64,000 nucleotides of DNA, taken from assembly GCF_009765875.1 (NCBI RefSeq), contig NZ_LMUP01000008.1, positions 425,776 through 489,775 on the forward strand, read 5' to 3'. Positions 44,666 to 53,371 of this stretch are shown piece after piece. Origin of the DNA: Pedobacter sp. L105 (GTDB lineage: Bacteria; Bacteroidota; Bacteroidia; Sphingobacteriales; Sphingobacteriaceae). Both the position numbers and the translations under genes were made by a program. The notes beneath the pieces were generated by a model. That model made no database searches, was not told the DNA's origin, and saw nothing but the letters and a program-made list of their open reading frames with translations. Numbering within the stretch: the stretch's first letter is position 1; the number at the start of each line of letters is the position of its first letter.

Positions 44666-44995
44666 TCTTTATATTCATTAATTCCAATAAGTAAATGTAG
44701 CGAATACCAATATAATGGGATAATAACAAATTATTAACTACTCTTTAATATAACAATAAAAAATCAAAATTGTTAGTGTAAATTTTACACACATCTACAA
44801 ATAACGTGTTATTGTAACAATTTTACATAATTTTTTTTAATTTAATCTTTCTTAACTATAATAAAGCAAGATAATTTCGATTATTCTTCATTTATAGATC
44901 GAAAATACTTTGGCCTTTATTTTGCCTTATCCTATTAGTCAAAAAAGGTTCATATAACAACCATCATTTTGAGTGAATAACAAAATTTAAATTGT
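44666..44995. other. 330-bp divergent regulatory region between manC and XRE gene
   Basis: The stretch is very AT-rich and has no coding frame. It contains two spaced dyads (44771-44828) and an AT-rich palindrome TAATAA-CAAA-TTATTA at 44721-44736. No exact TAnnTTTG box was found on either strand, so the promoters are not assigned. Confidence 0.6.
44771..44828. promoter_or_regulatory. Duplicated dyad: possible operator between manC and XRE gene
   Basis: Two direct copies of TGTTA-x-TGTAA-ATTTTACA occur at 44771-44790 and 44807-44828, with start points 36 bp apart. Each contains a TGTAA...TTACA dyad with a 3-nt or 5-nt centre, and the first is a perfect 15-bp palindrome GTGTAAATTTTACAC. The position between a DNA-binding protein gene and the divergent manC-gmd unit suggests an operator; this is inference. 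Confidence 0.5.
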
Positions 44996-45340
44996 ATGAT
45001 AGAAAATATAGGGGAAAAACTAAAAGCTCTACGTCTAACCCATTGTCTTAGCCAAAAAACTATTGCTGATCAATTAGAAATATCTGTACCTGCTTACTCA
45101 AAAATTGAGACCGGACTAACCGACATTTACTTCAGCAAGTTATTGCAAATAGCTGATATATACGGCATTTCGATTATTGACATCTTAAGAATCGGCGAAA
45201 AAGATTTAAAAGATGGACAATATCCTCAAATGAAAAAACAGCTAGATGAATTAACAGAACTATATAATACCCAACAAAAAAGAATTATAGACTTATACGA
45301 GACAATAAGGAAACAAAAGCAACCTTCATCTAAAATCTGA
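44996..45340 (+). CDS. XRE-type HTH regulator with C-terminal coiled coil
   Basis: The 114-aa protein has an XRE/Cro HTH at residues 5-60 (GEKLKALRLTHCLSQKTIAD, then ISVPAYSKIETGLTDIYFSK), followed by a coiled-coil tail (KKQLDELTELYNTQQKRIID, LYETIRKQKQ). The tail ends in the same Ile-x-Leu-Tyr-Glu pattern as the protein at 17632. It is transcribed against the long EPS operon, overlapping the last Wzi gene by 11 nt, and away from manC-gmd. A role in EPS regulation is inferred from position. Confidence 0.85.
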   Translation: MIENIGEKLKALRLTHCLSQKTIADQLEISVPAYSKIETGLTDIYFSKLLQIADIYGISIIDILRIGEKDLKDGQYPQMKKQLDELTELYNTQQKRIIDLYETIRKQKQPSSKI

Positions 45341-47033
45341 AGGTTACGCCTAACTCTCCATGCAAATTAAAAACATCATTATGGGGAACATAATACTCAT
45401 CAGGGGTATAATCTTTCATTATCCATTCATAATTTAAAGATTTAACACCTTGTAATTTGGCTGTAAATATTAAATTTTTATAATTCCAAGCACCTTGAAC
45501 GCCCATTGAAAAATCTACCCATCTTCGACTTTGCCCATTTAGATCACCAATAGCTGCATCATAAAAGTCAGCGTTATGTTCATATCGCTGAAAAATCAAT
45601 CCCATTTTTTTTAAGCCCTTAACCCAGCTTACTTCTAAAGACTGTAAATCACCTCCGGAACCAGTTCCTGCGCCTAATATTTGACCAATATTCGTATATC
45701 CTTGTGTAACTTGATAATGCTGATAAAAACCACCTGATTGCCTTGTTAACCGATCAACAGATTGTGACAATTGATCAACCTCCGCATTGATTTGAATGAA
45801 TTCACCTTTTTTAGCGGGTATAGGTATCATTTTGGTAAACCCGAATATATACGCTCTGGCATGATCAGGAGATCCCAAAAAGTCCCTGAAATTGTATGAG
45901 TTATCATTTAACCCATATTCAAAATATATTTCAGCACGAGCCTTTTGAAATACCCATCGAGCATACATCGATATTCTCTGGTCTCTTGAAAATGGGTCTC
46001 CTTGTAATCCAGCATCAACTTTTTGTACAGGAGTAAAAAAAGGAAAATACGATTTAAAACCCTTTAGGTCTTCTTCGTAAGAAGCAAAATCTCTGATAAA
46101 TCCAAGGAATAAGCCAGGCACCCATTTAGGCTGATAACTGATATTGAATCCAGTTAGATAGCGCCAGTCATTATTGTATGGAACAAATAAATTTGTACCT
46201 GTTGAAGTTGTTGTTTGGGCCAATGGGGTAAGACCCGAATTTTCCAATTTACCAGCGATAATCTGTGCCTCAAAAGAGCCAATAGCTGTATGGATGGGTC
46301 TAACGGTATTTAAGGTGAAGTGCTTAAAGCCTGCTGCATTATTTGTCATAACTAATGCATTTTGTATACCAGGCCCCCACCACAGATTCTCGTTAGATAA
46401 TCCGAAAGATATTGAACCAAATGTTAAACGAATACTACTTTGACCCCAATTTGCCTTTGAATAAGTGCCGTTTCCAAATCGCTCAGGATTGTCAATTATA
46501 TTATAAAATGTATAGTAACCTGTTAATTCAGCATCTGATCTACCACTATAGGAAAACCCTTGAAAAGCCTTATTTTCAGCGTAGACAAATTCAGGCCTTA
46601 ACTGTATACTTAGCGGTCCGTACTTGACAAAGAAACCACCGCTTAACATTGTTTGATAACCCCTAGAAGGTATCATAGCACCATCATTCCACCCATATGG
46701 ATGATTTGAATCGTATTGTTGCTGCCAAGACAATGGCAAGATCTGAAATTCCCCCTGACCTTTAGCAAATCTAAGTGGTCCAGATGACTTAAAATATCCG
46801 TCCTGATTAAGAGTACTGTCAGGATCATATACATTTTTCACCTTAAAAGATGCAGCAGGAAAAAGTGGGCGAGCAGCGAACGAAACAGTAGAATCTAATT
46901 CGCCCAACAGCTGTTTTCTTCGATAATAGTCCTCTATCCCAGGAGTACCTACTGGTAAGGACTGAGCATCTGCATTCACTATTAAAAGATTGCAAAAAAT
47001 AAACGTTATAATGGTAAAGTATATTTTCTTCAT
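45330..47033 (-). CDS. Wzi-like capsule assembly outer-membrane protein (tandem copy 2)
   Basis: The 567-aa protein has a signal peptide ending NADAQS, then SLPVGTPGIEDYYRRKQLLG and a beta-rich body ending in the barrel signal GVTFRF. The strongly conserved block NLWWGPGIQNALVMTNNAAG near residue 220 and TAIGSFEAQIIAGKLENSGL are shared with the neighbour gene, showing duplication. It likely forms a barrel that holds or assembles surface polysaccharide, by analogy with Wzi. It is the last gene of the long region C operon. Confidence 0.82.
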   Translation of the reverse strand: MKKIYFTIITFIFCNLLIVNADAQSLPVGTPGIEDYYRRKQLLGELDSTVSFAARPLFPAASFKVKNVYDPDSTLNQDGYFKSSGPLRFAKGQGEFQILPLSWQQQYDSNHPYGWNDGAMIPSRGYQTMLSGGFFVKYGPLSIQLRPEFVYAENKAFQGFSYSGRSDAELTGYYTFYNIIDNPERFGNGTYSKANWGQSSIRLTFGSISFGLSNENLWWGPGIQNALVMTNNAAGFKHFTLNTVRPIHTAIGSFEAQIIAGKLENSGLTPLAQTTTSTGTNLFVPYNNDWRYLTGFNISYQPKWVPGLFLGFIRDFASYEEDLKGFKSYFPFFTPVQKVDAGLQGDPFSRDQRISMYARWVFQKARAEIYFEYGLNDNSYNFRDFLGSPDHARAYIFGFTKMIPIPAKKGEFIQINAEVDQLSQSVDRLTRQSGGFYQHYQVTQGYTNIGQILGAGTGSGGDLQSLEVSWVKGLKKMGLIFQRYEHNADFYDAAIGDLNGQSRRWVDFSMGVQGAWNYKNLIFTAKLQGVKSLNYEWIMKDYTPDEYYVPHNDVFNLHGELGVTFRF

Positions 47034-47043
47034 GGGTATGTTA

Positions 47044-48753
47044 TTAAAAACGATAGGTTACTCCAGCCTGCAATTGTGTATTAAAAGCATTTGCTCCGTT
47101 TACCCAAACAATATCTGTAGGAGATTCATATAAATACCATTGATAATTAAGAGATTTTACTTCCATTAGCTTTGCACTAAAAATAAAGTTTTTATAGTTC
47201 CACTCTCCCGTAAAAGCAATACTCAAGTCTGTCCAATGCCTACGCGCGTCTTGATCTGCAGTATAAGCATAGAAATAAAAATCATTATTGTGTAAATAAC
47301 GCTGTAGTTGAAAACCGAGTTTTTTTAACCCTTTAACCCAACTTACATCCAAAGTCTGAAGGTTTCCACCAGGTCCGATTCCAGCTCCTAATTCCTGCCC
47401 TGCGTTTGTATACCCTTGTCGTACATATTTATTTACATACCAGCTATCAGCATTGGCAATATCTGAAGCATTAGTTTCCTGTAATTGAGTAGCCTCAACA
47501 CTGATCAAAATATTTTCATTTCTGCTTTTGTTGAAGGGAATCATTTTTCTTAGCCCAAAAATGTAAGCCCTGTTTCTCGCAGCTTCTAAAGCCTGATTAC
47601 GTAAATCTCCGGAACTATTGTTCTTACCATATTCAAAATAAATTTCGGCGTTTTCCTCAGGCCATAACCAACGCATAAATAAGGAACTTCTATTATCACT
47701 TTTACTTGCTGCCTGATCGGCATTTACACTTGTTGTCGAAGAAAAGAATGGAAAATAGTCTCCAAATTTACTTTGATCTTTCGTGTAAAGCTGAGAACTA
47801 CGTGTCAAACCTAAAAATAAACCTGGAATCCACTTAGGCTGCCAGCTGGCCACAATTCCAGAAATATATCTTGAATCATTTGGTTTCGCTACCAATAAAG
47901 GGTTAGAGAAATAATCAATTTCCGGTGTGAGAACACCATAACCCGAATTTTCTAAACGTCCTGCAATCAGTTGGCCTTCAAATGAACCAATGGCAGTTTT
48001 TATAGGCTTTCTGGTATTTAAGGTTAGGTGCTTGAATCCGGGTGCTGTATTACTCATTAATAAAGAATTTTGTATTCCAGGACCCCACCATAAATTTTCT
48101 GTGGAAAGTCCGAATGAAACAGCCTTATAATTTAGCAAAATACTGCTTTGCCCCCAGAAAACCTTCGAATATTGCTTTGTTCCGAAACGCGCAGGAAGAT
48201 CGATATTGTTATAAAAATCATAATACTTTGCAGTAGTAATTCCATAAGTAGCAGGGTTCCAAGTGCTGAAATCACTATTAGTAGCATAGTCAAATTCGGG
48301 TTTTAATTGTATACTTAAAATACCATATTGTAAATAAAAACCGCCACTAACTAAAGTCTGAAGACCCTTTGCAGGTATCATGACTCCATCATTCCAGCCA
48401 TAAGGATGGTCAGAATTCGTTTGAGCCTGTACACTGAAAGGTAATAAACTTATATTTAATTTACCATTTTTTGACCTATATAAATTCGGTGATATATCAA
48501 TTGATTGACGACGTATCTCAGAACTATCAGGATAAAATACATCATTTTTTTTTAAACTCAATTTAGGATAAATTGGCCTGATCATGAAAGAAACTGAAGA
48601 ATCAGCATCTCCCAATAGTTGAGCTCTCCGGTAATAATCTTCTATAGCTACCGTTCCTACCGGTAAACTTTGAGCAAATATTTTATTTTTAAACGTAAGT
48701 AATGTGATAAAAAGAAAAGTGAACTTTATAGTCTTCATCGCCAGATTTTTCAT
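47044..48753 (-). CDS. Wzi-like capsule assembly outer-membrane protein (tandem copy 1)
   Basis: The 569-aa protein has a signal peptide (TIKFTFLFITLLTFKNKIFA) and starts its mature part SLPVGTVAIEDYYRRAQLLG. It shares NLWWGPGIQNSLLMSNTAPG and TAIGSFEGQLIAGRLENSGY with the gene downstream, and ends GVTYRF, a C-terminal Phe barrel signal. A second ATG five codons in could be the start. It lies 10 nt from its paralogue and overlaps the lipoprotein gene by one base, so all three are coupled. Confidence 0.82.
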   Translation of the reverse strand: MKNLAMKTIKFTFLFITLLTFKNKIFAQSLPVGTVAIEDYYRRAQLLGDADSSVSFMIRPIYPKLSLKKNDVFYPDSSEIRRQSIDISPNLYRSKNGKLNISLLPFSVQAQTNSDHPYGWNDGVMIPAKGLQTLVSGGFYLQYGILSIQLKPEFDYATNSDFSTWNPATYGITTAKYYDFYNNIDLPARFGTKQYSKVFWGQSSILLNYKAVSFGLSTENLWWGPGIQNSLLMSNTAPGFKHLTLNTRKPIKTAIGSFEGQLIAGRLENSGYGVLTPEIDYFSNPLLVAKPNDSRYISGIVASWQPKWIPGLFLGLTRSSQLYTKDQSKFGDYFPFFSSTTSVNADQAASKSDNRSSLFMRWLWPEENAEIYFEYGKNNSSGDLRNQALEAARNRAYIFGLRKMIPFNKSRNENILISVEATQLQETNASDIANADSWYVNKYVRQGYTNAGQELGAGIGPGGNLQTLDVSWVKGLKKLGFQLQRYLHNNDFYFYAYTADQDARRHWTDLSIAFTGEWNYKNFIFSAKLMEVKSLNYQWYLYESPTDIVWVNGANAFNTQLQAGVTYRF

Positions 48754-49406
48754 TAATTATATTTAATTACTTTAACAACTAAATTATCCACTGACCAACT
48801 TTCATCACATTTTTGATCTGTTACGTTCGTTTGCACGAGTTTGTCCAGACATTGGATTAATAACATCTTATCGGAATGGCTAACGCTTTTATGAATTTTA
48901 TAAAGAGTGGTACCGTTGGGATTGCTGGCTTCACTACAGAAACCAGGTAAATCAGTGCGGGATGCACCCGTTTTAGGATTATTGCTCTGTGCCGGATAAT
49001 CACCGGGATAAGATTGTGGGGGACAAAAATTACCTGCTACGCAATCAAAATTTGCAAATGTGGTATAAATGTAGCTCTTTCTATCAACATTCATAGCCCA
49101 TATATCAGGACCGCTAACACTTCCAATTTGCTGAACTCCTTCCCAGCTATCATGGATATATAAATCAAATGATATATCTACCAAATCGTGTTTAGGCAGA
49201 TCATTTATAGTTAGGTTGAACTCTCCTTTATTATAGTTTCCTAAAACTTTGGAACCATTGAAAGATGAAATAATACCACCAGTGATACCTGATAGATTGG
49301 CACTTTCAAAATCATTTGAGTATACCTGAACTTCATTTTGAACTGTTTTAGCACAGGAACTAAGTAAGATAATGAAAGTAAAACTGAGAAGTAAAAGTTT
49401 GTTCAT
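48753..49406 (-). CDS. Cys-containing lipoprotein of unknown function
   Basis: The ATG at 49406 is preferred over 49421 because it begins the signal peptide (MNKLLLLSFTFIILLSSC); the lipobox Cys is residue 18. The mature part of about 200 residues has five further cysteines (FDC, NFC, GFC, QC, KC) that could form disulfides, and a concanavalin-like opening (YSNDFESANLSGITGGIISS, then ISFDLYIHDSWEG). The pattern of paired strands suggests a beta-sandwich that binds sugar or ligand at the cell surface. I do not recognise the family. It sits between the initiating transferase and the two Wzi barrels in one operon. Confidence 0.7.
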   Translation of the reverse strand: MNKLLLLSFTFIILLSSCAKTVQNEVQVYSNDFESANLSGITGGIISSFNGSKVLGNYNKGEFNLTINDLPKHDLVDISFDLYIHDSWEGVQQIGSVSGPDIWAMNVDRKSYIYTTFANFDCVAGNFCPPQSYPGDYPAQSNNPKTGASRTDLPGFCSEASNPNGTTLYKIHKSVSHSDKMLLIQCLDKLVQTNVTDQKCDESWSVDNLVVKVIKYN

Positions 49407-49452
49407 ATTAAATTTCAACAATAGTAACGAGGTGTAAAGTTACATATAAATA

Positions 49453-50430
49453 TTAAACCAACATTTGTTTACCCAGCAGTTTTCCAGCCCCCTCTGTTGA
49501 AAATCTCATTATAATAAAAGCCGCAACACTTAAAAATATGAAGCAGCAAAGGTAAAATATAGAATTCGGGAGCCATAAAATGACTAACACATTTAAGATC
49601 AATTGGGTTATTGCATAAGCAGATGAAACTATTAAATGTGGCCATTTCCTTTCATTTGCCAAATATTGATAAAAATGACTTCTATGAGCATCAAATATAT
49701 TTTCCTTTCTAAATAATCTAAATACAATAGTAGTTACAGCATCTAAACCGTATAACAGAAGAAGCAATAAATAATTAAAGTTTTGAGATTTAATGATTAA
49801 TTCCAATAAAATAAAAAGAATAATAAAGGCTATGCTTACACTTCCTACGTCGCCAGCAAAACATTTCGCTTTTGTTCTAAAATTAAAAAAATTGAATACC
49901 ATGACAGCCACAACTGAAACGAGTAGAAAATTAGCATTTATAAACTCTTGCACGAACATGTTAATATACAAGAATGATATGAATGCAATTAATGCATAAG
50001 ATCCGGTAATGCCATTAATTCCATCCATAAAATTGATAGCATTAATACTACCAATTACAAAGAATAAAGCAAGAACCACCCAATACCATGGTAGGCTCCA
50101 TAATTGCAATTGAAAAAACATTAAAGAAACTGCAGCCAGATGCATTACTATTCTTAATTTATTACTTACCGGTTTGATATCATCAGCAAAGCTAATGACA
50201 GATATAAGTGTCAGTCCGATAAGAAACCAACGATATTCATAACCAAAAAACAGTGGATATATTAATAATGCAATGGAAAAGATAACTCCCCCGCCTCTCA
50301 GCGTAACTTTACTGTGAGAACTTCTATGATTAGGTTTGTCAATTATACCGAAATAATCAGCGATTATAAAATAAAGAAGTTCAATTGTAAACAACAGAGG
50401 TAAAAAGGATAAGAGAAGTAAACTGGACAT
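49453..50430 (-). CDS. WbpL/WecA-like initiating sugar-1-phosphate transferase
   Basis: The 325-aa membrane protein has about 10 helices and the WecA/WbpL/MraY motifs: IIDKPNHRSSHSKVTLRGGG near residue 30, SFADDIKPVSNKLRI near 80, NAINFMDGINGITGSYALI near 130, CFAGDVGSVSIAFI near 190 and the HRSHFYQYL motif near 250. It starts the repeat unit by moving a sugar-1-phosphate to undecaprenyl phosphate. It is the only such enzyme recognised in the window. Its gene lies 4 nt downstream of the WbpV-like SDR gene, the typical pairing for FucNAc/QuiNAc initiation. Confidence 0.93.
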   Translation of the reverse strand: MSSLLLLSFLPLLFTIELLYFIIADYFGIIDKPNHRSSHSKVTLRGGGVIFSIALLIYPLFFGYEYRWFLIGLTLISVISFADDIKPVSNKLRIVMHLAAVSLMFFQLQLWSLPWYWVVLALFFVIGSINAINFMDGINGITGSYALIAFISFLYINMFVQEFINANFLLVSVVAVMVFNFFNFRTKAKCFAGDVGSVSIAFIILFILLELIIKSQNFNYLLLLLLYGLDAVTTIVFRLFRKENIFDAHRSHFYQYLANERKWPHLIVSSAYAITQLILNVLVILWLPNSIFYLCCFIFLSVAAFIIMRFSTEGAGKLLGKQMLV

Positions 50431-50434
50431 CTTA

Positions 50435-51340
50435 TTAAATGATTTTAAAGCTATTTAAAACTTGACCCGGATTCCAGCTAAAGGTTTCTACAGCTTTTGT
50501 ATCATCAAAAGTGAGATCACTGGTGATCTTTTTAAGCTTATTACTAGTAATAGGAAATTTTTGACCGAATAAATCACCAGCTTTAGCCATAACTACTGCC
50601 AGCCATAAAGGTATTTTTTTGGGAGTACTACGACCGAGTTGTCTGGCTATGAGCGACGATAACATATAAAATGATGGGTGCTCACGGTCAGTTAAATTAT
50701 ATATGCCTCCTATAGTAAAAACTTTTAATATCGCAATTGCAACATCTTCTGCAAGTACTATACTCTTTTTTGCTTTTCCATTATCGATATTGAAATAGTA
50801 TCCCTTTTCAATACCCCGAATCATGCTTTTAAGATTTCCTGGAGGACAAGGTCCCGCAATTAGCGGTAACCTTAAAATTGTATAAATTACGGCATGTTCA
50901 TCACACCACTTTTGCACGAGAATTTCTGCCTGTATTTTACTGAGTCCATAAGGATCTACGGCAAGTAAGGGGCTCGTTTCATCTATTAGTGTACCTTCTT
51001 CTTTTCCATAGACCGCAACTGTACTTATAAAAATAAAAAATTTGGGAATCTGGGGCGCCATACTAAGTCCATCCAATAACAATCTCGTTCCATCAACATT
51101 TACTTTAAAAAATTCCTCTGCATCGCTAGCAGATTTTGGTACACTATGCGCTTTACCCGCGCAATGAATTATTAAATCAAAAGATGACGTAATTGTTACA
51201 GGATTATCTAGCGCAAAATCAAATTTAATATTGTCCTGAATAGATCTTCCTAAAGTTTGTAGAGAGGGAAATCTTGTCTTTAAAGTATCACAAATAATCT
51301 TCCCTAAAAAACCTGAGCTCCCTGTTAATAATATGTTCAT
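50435..51340 (-). CDS. WbpV-like NAD-dependent epimerase/reductase (SDR)
   Basis: The 301-aa SDR has MNILLTGSSGFLGKIICDTL (GxxGxxG), an ISTVAVYGKEEGT serine region near 108, DPYGLSKIQAEI (YxxxK) near 133 and a substrate loop AGPCPPGNLKSMIRGIEKGY typical of the WbpV/WbfT group. Those enzymes reduce UDP-4-keto-6-deoxy-GlcNAc to UDP-QuiNAc or UDP-FucNAc. It pairs with CapD at 40192 and the initiating transferase immediately downstream. It overlaps the GT4 stop by one base. Confidence 0.87.
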   Translation of the reverse strand: MNILLTGSSGFLGKIICDTLKTRFPSLQTLGRSIQDNIKFDFALDNPVTITSSFDLIIHCAGKAHSVPKSASDAEEFFKVNVDGTRLLLDGLSMAPQIPKFFIFISTVAVYGKEEGTLIDETSPLLAVDPYGLSKIQAEILVQKWCDEHAVIYTILRLPLIAGPCPPGNLKSMIRGIEKGYYFNIDNGKAKKSIVLAEDVAIAILKVFTIGGIYNLTDREHPSFYMLSSLIARQLGRSTPKKIPLWLAVVMAKAGDLFGQKFPITSNKLKKITSDLTFDDTKAVETFSWNPGQVLNSFKII

Positions 51341-52446
51341 TATTTTTTATTTATTGCCATAGAAAACACCCTAAAAGTGCTATCATACATTTTAGTAGAT
51401 GAGAAATTTTCAATAAGATTAATCCTGCCTCTTTCTCCCATCGAAATTCTTAGGTATTTATCATCTATTAATTTCATTAAACAATTTTTTAAAGATAATA
51501 TATCCTTCCGGGCAACTACATAGCCTGTAAATCCCTCAATAACTGCTTCTTTAGCCCCGCCAGCATCGCTTACGACTACCGGAAGCGAGCAATTCATAGC
51601 CTCTAAAGTTGAAATTGGGAAACCTTCCCAGTTAGATATCAATAGAAATACATCTGAGTTTTGAAGCATCTGCTGAATTCCACTTTTATATCCATGAAAT
51701 ACAAATTTCTCTTTGACATTTAATCGTATTGTCAATTCCTGAATGTACTTAAGATTTGGTCCATCTCCAACAAAGTGGACATTGATATTATCCAAGTCTT
51801 TACAAGCCATTACTAAGGTCTCGTGATCTTTCTGCTTATCGAAGCGCGCAACCATAATAAAGTTAATGGTGTCATTAAGTGGCCTGCTCTGAATATCTGT
51901 ATTGTCAAGGATATCAATACCGTTATGCACAACTTCTATTTTTTTTGACGAAGTTATATTGTATTTTACGGCTATTTGCTTATCAAAGTTTGACACTACA
52001 ATTATCTTGTCTGCAAATACAGAAAGCTTCCGTTCAAGAAATTTATACAAAATAGAGCTTGATCGACTCACCCCTTCTGTAAATGCCCACCCATGGACGG
52101 TAAAAACAACCGGAATATTAAGTAAAACAGAACTTAGCCGACCTATTATACCAGCCTTACTAGAGTGTAATGATATAATATCCGGATTGAACTGCCGAAT
52201 AATACTACGCAAATGAAAAATAGAACTAATATCATCAATGATTGAAATTTGCCGTTTTAGATTTGAAATGGTTACAAACTTTAAACCTTCTTCCAAAATT
52301 AAATTGTGAAACGGACCTTCAATCTTCCCACCATAACATATTAAAACATCATGTCCATCCTTTTTAAATAATTTAGCCAAAGATAACACGTGAGTTTGAG
52401 CACCTCCTATTGAATCTCCCCTTGTTATAACAATTAAAACTTTCAA
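51340..52446 (-). CDS. Glycosyltransferase family 4
   Basis: The 368-aa GT-B protein opens VLIVITRGDSIGGAQTHVLS, has VVFTVHGWAFTEGVSRSSSI near residue 120 and NFIMVARFDKQKDHETLVMA near 197. The E-x7-E region is SNWEGFPISTLEAMNCSLPV near 275, followed by GGAKEAVIEGFTGYVV. It resembles WbnH/EpsD-type GT4 enzymes that often add the second sugar. It sits just before the WbpV-like SDR gene. Confidence 0.92.
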   Translation of the reverse strand: MKVLIVITRGDSIGGAQTHVLSLAKLFKKDGHDVLICYGGKIEGPFHNLILEEGLKFVTISNLKRQISIIDDISSIFHLRSIIRQFNPDIISLHSSKAGIIGRLSSVLLNIPVVFTVHGWAFTEGVSRSSSILYKFLERKLSVFADKIIVVSNFDKQIAVKYNITSSKKIEVVHNGIDILDNTDIQSRPLNDTINFIMVARFDKQKDHETLVMACKDLDNINVHFVGDGPNLKYIQELTIRLNVKEKFVFHGYKSGIQQMLQNSDVFLLISNWEGFPISTLEAMNCSLPVVVSDAGGAKEAVIEGFTGYVVARKDILSLKNCLMKLIDDKYLRISMGERGRINLIENFSSTKMYDSTFRVFSMAINKK

Positions 52447-52456
52447 AGCTTAAAGA

Positions 52457-53371
52457 TTAAAAAGTATACGGACATTTTCCAACAACCCCCTTAAAACCAT
52501 CTGAAAATCCTTTCATACTATATTTAAAGTATTTTTTCTTTTCTTTAGACAAAATCAGAAAAATAGATAATCTTAAAATATTGAATGTTACTTCGCGTAA
52601 TTTATACCCAAAATCTATTGATTTGTTTTTTACCATGAAGATGCTATTTCTATATAAGTAATATCGACGTATAGGGCTATGAACTGATATAGTACGCCCG
52701 AGGATAGAAACACGATTATCACCGATGGTATGAGACATTACAATCTCCGGATCTGCATACACTAAATAACCTTTACTTTTCGCTCTAAAACACCACTCAA
52801 CATCTACATAATCAATAAATAAATCCTCATTCATTAAACCTACATCTTCTAATACAGACATCCTTATAAAACAACCAGAAGCAATCAGAAAGGTTGCTTC
52901 AACAGGTTCGTGTTTAGGTTTAATTCTTTCAATAAACGGACCATAATACTTTGTAATCGGATATATTTCCCCTGAAACCTCATTAAAATAAACTGGTCCT
53001 ATAGCGCCTACCGGGAGTTCTTTTGAAAGAAGTACTTTCTCAGACAATAACATCTTGGTTATAAACTCAGGAGAAGGAATAGAATCTTGATCAAGGATAA
53101 TTATATGTGAGGAATTTGATTCTTTTGCCAGCTCGATTCCCCGGTTTTGTCCAAAACCCAATCCTTTATTTTCATCTAGTTTTTTTAGTTGAATAGAAAA
53201 ACCTTGATTGACAAAATTTATCACCAAAAGCTCTATAGCATCGATATTTGCCGAGGCATTATCTATGATTATTAAATGCGATACTTGGTGTGCTAAAGAC
53301 CCAATTTGTCTAGAAAGAAGATCTAGGTCAGGATTATATGTAACTGTTATCGAAGAGACAGCATTAGTCAT
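52457..53371 (-). CDS. Glycosyltransferase family 2 (rhamnosyltransferase type)
   Basis: The 304-aa protein has SSITVTYNPDLDLLSRQIGS, HLIIIDNASANIDAIE, a GLGFGQNRGIEL segment, and SSHIIILDQDSIPSPEF with DQDS as the metal site. A later DYVDVEWCFRAKSKG stretch is the acid/base region. This motif set matches the TIGR01556-type rhamnosyltransferases. It overlaps the next upstream gene by 8 nt. Confidence 0.88.
   Translation of the reverse strand: MTNAVSSITVTYNPDLDLLSRQIGSLAHQVSHLIIIDNASANIDAIELLVINFVNQGFSIQLKKLDENKGLGFGQNRGIELAKESNSSHIIILDQDSIPSPEFITKMLLSEKVLLSKELPVGAIGPVYFNEVSGEIYPITKYYGPFIERIKPKHEPVEATFLIASGCFIRMSVLEDVGLMNEDLFIDYVDVEWCFRAKSKGYLVYADPEIVMSHTIGDNRVSILGRTISVHSPIRRYYLYRNSIFMVKNKSIDFGYKLREVTFNILRLSIFLILSKEKKKYFKYSMKGFSDGFKGVVGKCPYTF

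Noticed and set aside
44721..44736. TAATAA-CAAA-TTATTA palindrome as an operator
   Set aside because: In such AT-rich DNA a 6-bp A/T-only inverted repeat is expected by chance.
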